Made by a program: the position numbers and the translations under genes | From: Antonospora locustae | Taxonomy: Eukaryota; Microsporidia | NCBI GenBank assembly: GCA_007674295.1 | Contig: CM017455.1 | Coordinates: 1 to 64,000 of the forward strand | DNA: 64,000 nt | Reading direction: 5' to 3' | The notes under the pieces: generated by a model | Databases searched by the model: none | What the model saw: only the letters and a program-made list of their open reading frames with translations | What the model was told of the DNA's origin: nothing | Part shown: positions 38,620-46,601 of the stretch, in pieces | Numbering within the stretch: the stretch's first letter is position 1 | How the letters are laid out: the number at the start of each line of letters is the position of its first letter

Positions 38620-39108
38620 TCACTCGCAGCTTTTGTGTTCATCCAGGTACCCCATTGCATACTTTTTTGTCCACTGTGCTGCTATTGCATCGTATTGGCT
38701 TCTGTTTTTGTTAAACATCTGCCCTATTGTGCTGTCAAGAGGGTCGTTTGGATTTGGTTCACTCAAAAGCGATGAGATTGAAAGCAAAACCTTATCGATT
38801 GTGAGTGCGGGGCTCCATGCGTCCTTTAGTATGTCTAGACATATAACACCGTTCTTGATGTTACAGTGGTATATCTTCGTCTTAAAGGTGACTTTTGGCG
38901 GCTTGAATGGATATGTTGCTGGCAGGAGGATCTCTAGCTCGAAGAGCCCGTCTTGGTATGGAGTACCCTTTGGGCCAAATATTTTTGCCTCCCAGATCTC
39001 AAGCTCGTTGGCTGACTTGGGCCCTGCACTGATGTTTGATGGGGGATTACATGCCATATCGCTGATTTCCTTCAGAATTCTTGCCCGCGACGGTGTTGTT
39101 GCTACCAT
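38620..39108 (-). CDS. UBC4: Ubiquitin-conjugating enzyme E2 (Ubc4/5-like)
   Basis: Carries ubiquitin as a thioester from E1 to E3 ligases. 162 residues, one UBC domain: PATYPFKPPKVTFKTKIYH, the HxN-type active site region IYHCNIKNGVICLDIL (catalytic Cys in VICLDIL at about residue 92), WSPALTIDKVLLSISSLL and NPNDPL. It fits the UBE2D/Ubc4 type best. HPN is changed to HCN, a small deviation: the Asn that stabilises the oxyanion is retained. The ATG is 1 nt after CCCC. A cullin gene follows upstream on the same strand. Confidence 0.9.
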   Translation of the reverse strand: MVATTPSRARILKEISDMACNPPSNISAGPKSANELEIWEAKIFGPKGTPYQDGLFELEILLPATYPFKPPKVTFKTKIYHCNIKNGVICLDILKDAWSPALTIDKVLLSISSLLSEPNPNDPLDSTIGQMFNKNRSQYDAIAAQWTKKYAMGYLDEHKSCE

Positions 39109-39215
39109 TGGGGTTTATTTTGAAAAATATTTAAACAACAAAACCGAGGCCCCTTTCAAAACAAGGTTGGCTGCGGTGTATGATATAGATATTTGCGAGA
39201 GTTACTCGCATGCTA

Positions 39216-41090
39216 CTATGGAATGTAAACTAGATCGCACCCCTCTCTCTTCAGATATGTTTTTTCAATAAGCATGTTGACACGCAAGGTGAAAAGATCA
39301 AGTCTTGCACGGAGTCGCCTGCAGAGGACAGTCTCTTTTGTCCTCTTTTCCCTCTTCAGCGTACTCATGATCTCACAGTCGAGGACACATCCTCTTTTTT
39401 CTGAATCGGTGTCTCCATTGTGTGCCTGGGCTCTCGATTCGACCTGCCTTCCAAAGCATGTTGGAAGACAATCTGTGTCAAAGCTGCTCTGTGAAGTCAA
39501 TGCGAGGTATCCGTCAACATTGACAAGCAGACGGCACCTGAGAAGTGGTTCATAGTGCTCAGCAAAGTTTTCAAAGCAGACAAGGGCTTCGAGCTCTTGC
39601 ATGGTTTTTGTGTTCTCTGCAACAAGGCTGAGGATTCTGTACTGGACAAGCGTCACAACAAGGGCCCTGCCATGAATGCTGATCTCGCAAAGCGACACTG
39701 TATCGACAAAATGAATTGCAACTCTCGGGTTTTTCCTCCTCTCCTCCTTGATGAACTTCTTCTTGATGCTTTCGAGCTCTGGAATTCCAAGGTTGCAGCT
39801 TTTGTACTTGGGCCAGAAACAGGAGCGCACATACAAAATCTCCCCTGCGGAAGCCATTATGCGTGTCTCTGCCTCCTCACACATCGTCTCAAGCTTGTAT
39901 ATCCAGTTTGAGCCGATGCCTGCGCTCTTTGAACACTGCAGAAAGTCTTTTGGAAAGGCGGGGTCGTTACGCAGTAGGAAGTCGGCGGCCCTTGCGCGCA
40001 GATGGGTGTCAAAGACCTCCTTCTTCGATGCAAACTTTAGCACCATGACTAGGCTCTTGCACAGCTCGAGCGCGCTGTGTCTGGTGTCAGACTTTGCAAG
40101 ATATGCCTCTGCGACTATCTCTATGCCGTTAGAAACAATTGTGTCCTCGTTTTCAGTAACTACTTTTGAGATAAGCGTAGCTACTCTCTCAGAAAGCGCA
40201 CCCTTGCCTACATATCTTGAGAACGCATTCAGCCTCTCCAGCGTGCGGTGACAGTCCATGAAGCAGCCTATCGTATATCCTGACACAAATTGCTCTATCT
40301 TCCTGAACAGGTCGTCCTCGCTATGCCCCCGAATGTACAGCTCTGCAAGACACCTAGGTGCCTGAGACGTCTTAAGCCTAAAGAATACACTGAGATCATT
40401 GTCCACCACCTGTGCAAGAAAAACACGCTCCAGCGTTTGGAACACTTTTCTCACGTGCCTGCTGCTGTCCTCTCTGCAGGCAATTCTGTGCATTCTCATA
40501 ATATGCGTGTCAAGGTCGCCGTTCTTGCACTCGGTAGAGAATATTGATGAGAATCTGGATGCCAAGTTTCTCTGGACTATGCGGAACAGTCTGTAGCGAG
40601 AGAACAGCCTGAGCGCTCTACGCACAATTGGAGTACATGCGCCACAGTCTCTGAACTCCACAAAGGCGTCCACAACCTTCTGTGCAACATCACCTGACAC
40701 CGACTGCAGCTTTCTACGGAGCGCCCTGCGAACCACATTTCTGAATGTGCTGGGGCGGGTTCTGAGAGATCGTCTCCTTGCTGCATAGTCTCCCTCTGAA
40801 ACGAGCGGCATCGCGTCTCTGCAAAATGCAGCGGTGCTGTGCTGCATCGCCTCAAACCATTCGAGGACGCTGGGGAGTTCTCTGCCTGGGTCCGCCTGCT
40901 GGATTGCACTTTTTGCACACTTCACAAGTCTTCTGTAGATTGCGGGTGCAAGACCTTGGAGATGGATGTTCCTGCATTCGTTATACACAACGGCATGGAA
41001 AACAGATGTCCTGCTACAAAGATATGCTCTGAAGATGCGCTCGACTCTTGCCCAATATTTCTCCACGGCAGCTGACTCATCGCCACCCAT
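39216..41090 (-). CDS. Cullin, RING-ligase scaffold
   Basis: Scaffold of cullin-RING ubiquitin ligases. 624 residues from the ATG at 41090 (MGGDESAAVEKYW), which is preceded by CCCCGAA. An upstream in-frame ATG at 41102 is possible but has no motif beside it. N-terminal cullin repeats are weak by eye. The C-terminal part is clear: LLRCRLLVNVDGYLALTSQS resembles the cullin-homology block, and the final segment IMSTLKREKRT..RVNMLIEKTYLKRE..VYIP is the neddylation/winged-helix region, with a Lys where the NEDD8 acceptor sits and the usual IEREYLxR ending. Which paralog (CUL1/3/4) cannot be told. Confidence 0.85.
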   Translation of the reverse strand: MGGDESAAVEKYWARVERIFRAYLCSRTSVFHAVVYNECRNIHLQGLAPAIYRRLVKCAKSAIQQADPGRELPSVLEWFEAMQHSTAAFCRDAMPLVSEGDYAARRRSLRTRPSTFRNVVRRALRRKLQSVSGDVAQKVVDAFVEFRDCGACTPIVRRALRLFSRYRLFRIVQRNLASRFSSIFSTECKNGDLDTHIMRMHRIACREDSSRHVRKVFQTLERVFLAQVVDNDLSVFFRLKTSQAPRCLAELYIRGHSEDDLFRKIEQFVSGYTIGCFMDCHRTLERLNAFSRYVGKGALSERVATLISKVVTENEDTIVSNGIEIVAEAYLAKSDTRHSALELCKSLVMVLKFASKKEVFDTHLRARAADFLLRNDPAFPKDFLQCSKSAGIGSNWIYKLETMCEEAETRIMASAGEILYVRSCFWPKYKSCNLGIPELESIKKKFIKEERRKNPRVAIHFVDTVSLCEISIHGRALVVTLVQYRILSLVAENTKTMQELEALVCFENFAEHYEPLLRCRLLVNVDGYLALTSQSSFDTDCLPTCFGRQVESRAQAHNGDTDSEKRGCVLDCEIMSTLKREKRTKETVLCRRLRARLDLFTLRVNMLIEKTYLKREGCDLVYIP

Positions 41091-41116
41091 TTCGGGGTTC
41101 ATTATGGCGTGCCCCA
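41091..41116. promoter_or_regulatory. 26-bp divergent spacer cullin/TAF1
   Basis: Two start codons face away. Each side has its own CCCC: minus strand CCCCGAAATG for cullin, plus strand CCCCAATG for TAF1. Confidence 0.65.
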
Positions 41117-43687
41117 ATGTGGCTGCAGGGAAAATACCCTGCCATGGAGCTGCGCGGACTTTTAGAGCAAAAGAGGAAGGACACGTGGACAGTAGGAGGG
41201 GGCGCGAACGCGTCAGATATCTTCTTTCCCGAGAAGGGATATGAGTACAGACTGAAGAGACCGCGTTTTCGAAGGAAACAGGCTGAATCACTTGTGCAGG
41301 ACCTCGACGAGAGCATTCGTGCGCGAGGCATGACTGGGTACCGGGAGACAAGTAGGCCACTCTCTGAGATATTTGGGGGCAGCAAATCTATAGCTATCAA
41401 AAGGCTTTTCAAGAAAAGAGAATACGAGCAGGGCCTGTGCGTGGTAAATTCGTGCTGCGCACCTGTTGACATGGTAGACTGGGAGCGGGACACCACAGAG
41501 GAGAGTGTGTGCAACACATGCGACATTAAGACGCGTGAGTTTGTCAACAGTATCTTTGAGGAGGAGTGTTGGGAAGGTCAGATAATCCACGATGAGACGT
41601 GCATGTCAAGGTTTAAGCCTTTCCTAACGCTTTGGCTAAATGACCCGAACCTGATCTTTGATGTCCGTGAGGACAAAAGAAAGGGAAAGAGGCGCCCAAG
41701 AGAGACGGGACGACTGGAAAGCCATGCACGATCGCGGTACAACATATCTAATGACAAGTACTACAGCTTTGAAGTGACTGCAAAGTCAAACCTGGGGACG
41801 CATGGCGTGCAGCATTCTGTTCCTGCGCTGAGGTTGCATCCTGACCTCTACAAAACGAACTTCACAAACGAGGAGCTACGCAACCTACACAGACAACCAC
41901 TGAGGCTGCGCGCAGGCACATACCGGTTTGCTGCGTTGAAAGACGCTGAGTTCAAGACGTCAAGCATAATCAAGAAGATATCTGAACTAACGCTTAGCAC
42001 AGAGTCGGACTTTTTGCTTGTGGAGTACTCTGAAGAGCATCCACCGCTTGTACAGAATGTGGGTATGGTGAGTCTTGTGAGTAGCTTTTTCCGAAGGGGC
42101 ACGCAACTGGAAGAGCCTGCTGCAGACAGATACCAGACCACGGTTCTGGAGCCAGATGACCCCTCACCCTTCTTCGGGTATGGAGACATCAGACCAGGGG
42201 AGGCTGTTCTTGCAATGACAAACAACCTGTTCAAGGTGCCGCTCTTTCGGCACACGTCCAATGACTTCCTCTGTGTATGCAGTGGCGAGAGCCTCTACAT
42301 GCGGAAAATCGAGGAGGTTCTTCTTGCAGGTCAAACGCTCCCATCCGACATTGTGTACAGCCCAAACTCAAGAAGGTACAACATGTTCTGCAAGAACCGG
42401 CTTCGAAATACAGTTTACAGGCTCTTCAACAGCTCTCGTGACCAAGGAGGAGTCTCCTTTAGCGTTGTTGACGGGCTCTTCACGCATTTCAGTGAGGGAA
42501 GCAAAAGAAAGTGGCTGAAGGAGTTCGCAGAAGTCGTGAAGCGTGGCAGGGAGAACTTCTGGGTGCTGCGGCCAGGCGAGGCTGTTCTGTCTGAGGAGGA
42601 CCTTCGCAAGCTTGTGACACCGGAAAACGTATGCCAGTACGAAAGCATGCTGGCTGCAGAGAGGAGGCTGCTGGACATGGGCTACGAGGTGTCCGAGCGC
42701 TTTGAGAACGAGGAGGAGGTTCGAATTGCACCCTGGAACCTGACAAGGAACTTTGTGAGTGTCTGCAATGGAAAGGGTCTGTTGGAGCTGGAGGGTGCAG
42801 GGGACCCCACAGGTGTAGGTGAAGGCTTCAGCTTTGTGAAGATGAAATTCAAGAAGGGAACAGAAGCAGAAGATAGGAGGCTTTTCAACGAGGCGCAGGC
42901 GCGGTACAAGGGCACCATCCAGAAAATATGGGCACGGCAAGCAGAGAGTCTTAGCTCCTCGCGGGACATTGTGTACGAAGATGAGGTTGCGGGTAGATTT
43001 GAGGCTGCAGAGAGTGCTGGGGCAAATGTTGTGCCGGAGGCCAAGACCAGACCGCACATAACAATAAGAAGAGTTTTTCTTGTTGACGGCGAACGTGTTG
43101 TAGAGGAGGAGGACATCTATGACAAGCGGGTGATTGACGGATACCTCAAAGGGAGAATACAGCCGAAGGCTGAGGACAGAAAGAGCCTGCGGTGTGGGTC
43201 GTGTGGACAGGCGGGGCACATGAAGACCAACAGAGTGTGTCCGCGGTTCTCCGAGACGAAGGTGACGAAGAAAGCGCGAGAGTCGATGCGAAAGAGAGCA
43301 CGAAACACACTAGTTGAGATGCAGCTGGGTCTAGTGGGCCGTTTCTTCGCCATTCCATACTCAGCTGCGTTTCACAGGCCTGTTTCGGCAAAGAAATTTC
43401 CTGACTATCGGAGCTTTGTGAGCAACCCGATAGACCTTGGTACGATCAAGGGACGCGTGAAGGCATTCAAGTACCGTGTGTTTGGAGACCTCATCCACGA
43501 CTTGGAGCTTCTTAGAGACAACTGCAAAATATACAACGGCGAGAATCATTCGCTGACAAAAATTGCACAAAGTATGGTTGATATGGCGCACGATACATAT
43601 GCACAGCACAGGGAGGAGATAGAGCATGCCGAGCGTGCATGCGAGGAAGAGGCACCAAGCGAATCGGTGCCATCCTTGCAGGGATAG
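41117..43687 (+). CDS. TAF1: TAF1, largest TFIID subunit, with zinc knuckle and one bromodomain
   Basis: Scaffold of TFIID, recruiting TBP to Pol II promoters. 856 residues. The central TAF1 domain (about residues 200-640) includes ALRLHPDLYKTNFTNEELRN, a core FFGYGDIRPGEAVLAMTNN and IAPWNLTRNFVSVCNGKGLL, a block that matches TAF1 APWNTTRNF...KG. A CCHC zinc knuckle (CGSCGQAGHMKTNRVCP) is at about 692-708. A single bromodomain at about 735-825 has NPIDLGTIKGRV and NCKIYNGENHSLTKIA. The start is chosen at the ATG 1 nt after CCCC; another ATG at 41144 is also preceded by CCC. Convergent with RNR1, 20 bp between stops. Confidence 0.9.
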   Translation: MWLQGKYPAMELRGLLEQKRKDTWTVGGGANASDIFFPEKGYEYRLKRPRFRRKQAESLVQDLDESIRARGMTGYRETSRPLSEIFGGSKSIAIKRLFKKREYEQGLCVVNSCCAPVDMVDWERDTTEESVCNTCDIKTREFVNSIFEEECWEGQIIHDETCMSRFKPFLTLWLNDPNLIFDVREDKRKGKRRPRETGRLESHARSRYNISNDKYYSFEVTAKSNLGTHGVQHSVPALRLHPDLYKTNFTNEELRNLHRQPLRLRAGTYRFAALKDAEFKTSSIIKKISELTLSTESDFLLVEYSEEHPPLVQNVGMVSLVSSFFRRGTQLEEPAADRYQTTVLEPDDPSPFFGYGDIRPGEAVLAMTNNLFKVPLFRHTSNDFLCVCSGESLYMRKIEEVLLAGQTLPSDIVYSPNSRRYNMFCKNRLRNTVYRLFNSSRDQGGVSFSVVDGLFTHFSEGSKRKWLKEFAEVVKRGRENFWVLRPGEAVLSEEDLRKLVTPENVCQYESMLAAERRLLDMGYEVSERFENEEEVRIAPWNLTRNFVSVCNGKGLLELEGAGDPTGVGEGFSFVKMKFKKGTEAEDRRLFNEAQARYKGTIQKIWARQAESLSSSRDIVYEDEVAGRFEAAESAGANVVPEAKTRPHITIRRVFLVDGERVVEEEDIYDKRVIDGYLKGRIQPKAEDRKSLRCGSCGQAGHMKTNRVCPRFSETKVTKKARESMRKRARNTLVEMQLGLVGRFFAIPYSAAFHRPVSAKKFPDYRSFVSNPIDLGTIKGRVKAFKYRVFGDLIHDLELLRDNCKIYNGENHSLTKIAQSMVDMAHDTYAQHREEIEHAERACEEEAPSESVPSLQG

Positions 43688-43707
43688 TGTTGGATAAAGA
43701 CACTTTA

Positions 43708-46014
43708 TTACGCTGCACAGGACTCACAATTTTCGTCGTCCAGACTGCACGAGGAGCTCTCTGTGCCTCTTCTTATCATCTCCTTGTCCACAGTGAACTT
43801 GATTGCAGAGGATATTGGCTGCGTCCTGAGGTAGTACAGCCCTGTCTTGAGACCTGCACGCCACCCGTAGAAGTGCATCGAAGTCAGTTGTGCAAACGTG
43901 GGCTCTGAAATGAAGATGTTCATCGACTGTGTCTGGTCTATAAAGGGGGCCCTTGAAATAGCCAGATCTATCACTGACTTCATGCGTAGCTCCCATACAG
44001 TTCTATAGATAAGCTTGAGGTTGTCTGGAATGCACTTAATTTTCTGGATGGAACCGTCGTGCTCTATGATGAGGTTCTTGAGCTCGGGCGACCAAATGCC
44101 GAGCTTTATGAGGTCTCTGATCAGATACGAGTTGACAACTTGGAACTCGCCTGCAAGTGTTCTTCGTGTATATATGTTTGACGTGAAGGGCTCAAAACAC
44201 TCGTTGAAGCCAAGAATCTGTGAGGTTGTGGCGGTGGGCATGAGAGAGACGAGCAGCGAGTTTCGTACGCCAAACTGCGCAATGCGCCTGCGGAGGCCCT
44301 CCCAGTCCCATCTGCACGAAGGTCTGACGCCCCACATGTCAAACTGAAACAGACCCTTGCTTATGGGCGAGCCCTGGTAGCTCTCGTAGGGACCATCCTT
44401 CTCTGCAATCTCGCACGATGCCTCAAGAGCGCCAAAGTAGATTGTCTCGAAGATGTCTCTATTCAAAGCAAACGCCTCCTTGGAGTCAAAGGGGTGCTTC
44501 AGCATTGCAAAGACGTCTGCGAGGCCCTGCACACCTATGCCTAAGGGTCTGTGTCGCAGGTTGGACATGCGGGCCTCCTGCACAGGATAAAAGGTTCTGT
44601 CGATGACTCGATTGAGGTTTCGAGTGACTGTTTTTGTGACTGCTTTGAGCTTCTCCAGGTTGAAAGCTCCCTCCTCCACAAACATAGGCAGTGCAAGAGA
44701 TGCAAGATTACACACTGCAATCTCCTCACAGCTTGTGTACTGCACAACCTCCGAGCAGAGGTTCGAGCACCGTATTGTCCCCAGATTCTTCTGGTTGTTT
44801 TTCTTGTTTATCGCGTCCTTGTAAAGAATGTACGGCGTGCCTGTCTCTATTTGGGATTCCACGATGGCTCTCCAGAGCTTCCGTGCTTGGATTGTCTTTG
44901 ACGCAAGGCCCATACGCTCATAATACTTGTAGAGGCTCTCGAACTTCCTGCCGTAGACATCGTTCAGACCCTTGGCAACGTTGGGGCAGAACAGGCTCCA
45001 GTTCTCGTTTCTCTCGACGCGCTTCATGAAGAGATCGGAGACCCACAGTGCAGTGAAAATGCTTCGCGAACGCATCTCTTCCTTGCCAGTGTTCTTCCGA
45101 AGGTCTAGAAACTCGAACACCTCAGGGTGCCAGGGCTCAATAAAGAATGCAATCGACGACGACCGCCTGTTTCCGCAGTGCGAAATAAACCTTGACATAG
45201 CCTCGAACACCCTGATCATTGCAATTATCCCGTTGGACACACCGCCCGTCGACATCGGTGATCCTCGCGAACGCACATGGGCTGCGTTGATGCCAATTCC
45301 GCCCGCAAACTTTGCGATGTTCATTGCCTGTGTCAGGGTCTCGAAGATGCCTGCTGCAGAATCCTCCTTGATCGTCACTAGAAAGCAGCTGCACATTTGC
45401 GGGTGTTGTGTTGATGCGTTGAACAGCGACGGCGTCCCGTGTATGTAGTACTTGTTTGACATCAGGTCGTATGTCTCCTGTACAGCACGCAGGTCGCTGC
45501 GGTGTATCTCGAGAGCCACACGCATGAACATGTCCTGCGGGCGCTCGATACACCGGCCCTGATGCTGCAAAAGATACGACCTCTGGAGTGTCTGTAGCCC
45601 AAAGTACGTTAGCTTTCTGTCGCGCGAGTAATCCACCATAGCATCGATATCCTCTCTGTTATTGCGCACCAGCTCGTATATTTCCTTTGATATGGAATTT
45701 GTGTTTCGATACAGAAACTCTATCTTCTCGCTAAATGTAGACAGCGTCTCCTTGTGCAGCTTTACAATGACAATCCGGGACGCAAGCAGACCAAAGTCGG
45801 GATGGATTGACATGCATGTTGCTGCAGTCTCGCCGGAGTATTCCAGTACGTCCCGCGTGGTCATGTAGTCGCATATGCCCTTCTCGACTTTTAACACAAA
45901 ATTGCGGTGGTTGACGAAGTCCGCATCAAGATCTGACGAGTATATTCTCACAAAGTTGGTAAGCTTTGCGGGGTCGTACTCTTGTTGTGCACCTGATCGT
46001 TTGATAAGTATCAT
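43708..46014 (-). CDS. RNR1: Ribonucleoside-diphosphate reductase large chain
   Basis: Makes dNDPs from NDPs in a class Ia reductase with a small radical subunit encoded elsewhere. 768 residues. An ATP-cone at the N-terminus (MILIKRSGAQQEYDPAKL). The catalytic barrel has HPQMCSCFLVTI, RNNLGTIRCSNLCSEVVQYT-like NLCSEVV, CNLASLALP with active-site Cys, and PTATTSQILGFNECFEPF. The C-terminal tail CESCAA ends in the CxxC redox pair. Full family features, so active. CCC precedes the ATG directly. In the same block as UBC4, cullin and TAF1 with very small spacers. Confidence 0.95.
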   Translation of the reverse strand: MILIKRSGAQQEYDPAKLTNFVRIYSSDLDADFVNHRNFVLKVEKGICDYMTTRDVLEYSGETAATCMSIHPDFGLLASRIVIVKLHKETLSTFSEKIEFLYRNTNSISKEIYELVRNNREDIDAMVDYSRDRKLTYFGLQTLQRSYLLQHQGRCIERPQDMFMRVALEIHRSDLRAVQETYDLMSNKYYIHGTPSLFNASTQHPQMCSCFLVTIKEDSAAGIFETLTQAMNIAKFAGGIGINAAHVRSRGSPMSTGGVSNGIIAMIRVFEAMSRFISHCGNRRSSSIAFFIEPWHPEVFEFLDLRKNTGKEEMRSRSIFTALWVSDLFMKRVERNENWSLFCPNVAKGLNDVYGRKFESLYKYYERMGLASKTIQARKLWRAIVESQIETGTPYILYKDAINKKNNQKNLGTIRCSNLCSEVVQYTSCEEIAVCNLASLALPMFVEEGAFNLEKLKAVTKTVTRNLNRVIDRTFYPVQEARMSNLRHRPLGIGVQGLADVFAMLKHPFDSKEAFALNRDIFETIYFGALEASCEIAEKDGPYESYQGSPISKGLFQFDMWGVRPSCRWDWEGLRRRIAQFGVRNSLLVSLMPTATTSQILGFNECFEPFTSNIYTRRTLAGEFQVVNSYLIRDLIKLGIWSPELKNLIIEHDGSIQKIKCIPDNLKLIYRTVWELRMKSVIDLAISRAPFIDQTQSMNIFISEPTFAQLTSMHFYGWRAGLKTGLYYLRTQPISSAIKFTVDKEMIRRGTESSSCSLDDENCESCAA

Positions 46015-46063
46015 GGGCGATCTGCACTGCTTTATTTATAGTTTTGGCGGGAAGCAGCGCACG

Positions 46064-46501
46064 CTACGCAGCAGAGTCTCGCGTGCATAAGGCAGTTCCT
46101 CGCGACTCCAGAAAGGATCTGTTCATCGCGCGTCTCACGTCATCGCTTCCGCTCTCGTATATGTGCTGAAGCAGCGCCTCGAGCGTTTGGTACTTCGCTG
46201 GCTCCTGCACGTCTTTCGTGAGATCAATCTTCGGCGGCAAGTAAGTGCCACAGTCACGGCGCGACCCGTTCAGACACCGCCATAGCCCTCGTTGCTCCTT
46301 CTCAAGGACAACCTCCGTCTTGTACTTGTCCACATGCACGCTGCATATGCATCGCACTCGTCTAAACAGAGATATCTCCGTTTCCCCAACAACAAGCATA
46401 CGGCCGTCTATGAGAAAGATTGGCATGCCCTCTCTCTCTTTCTGTGGCGCATAGAGACTTACTGCAACAATGTCTCTTGTCTCATAATGCGAATACTCCA
46501 T
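46064..46501 (-). CDS. SGT1: SGT1-like co-chaperone (CS plus SGS domains)
   Basis: Adaptor of Hsp90 for kinetochore and SCF assembly. 145 residues: a CS domain (HYETRDIVAVSLYAP, then VEVxx-like strands, EVVLEKEQRGLWRCLNG where the family has KLKKxxxxxWxxLEG) and the C-terminal SGS segment ESGSDDVRRAMNRSFLESRG followed by TALCT, close to the Sgt1 block DEDTRRAMxKSFxxSGGTVLST. The N-terminal TPR domain found in yeast and animals is missing. The start ATG at 46501 has no CCC; an internal ATG (MPIFLI) preceded by GGG would cut the CS domain, so I kept the longer form. It lies in an 100-bp divergent arrangement with RSE1. Confidence 0.8.
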   Translation of the reverse strand: MEYSHYETRDIVAVSLYAPQKEREGMPIFLIDGRMLVVGETEISLFRRVRCICSVHVDKYKTEVVLEKEQRGLWRCLNGSRRDCGTYLPPKIDLTKDVQEPAKYQTLEALLQHIYESGSDDVRRAMNRSFLESRGTALCTRDSAA

Positions 46502-46601
46502 TATTTGTTTTTGTAGACTGTTTTATGCATCGTGTTTGAAATTCCAAGCAGCATGCAGGCGTCTGCGCACTCTACCGCAAAACATTTTTTGGAAAGAACC
46601 C

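Noticed and set aside
42368..43219. 283-codon minus-strand frame opposite TAF1
   Set aside because: TAF1 has clear motifs on the plus strand through the same stretch; the opposite frame has none.
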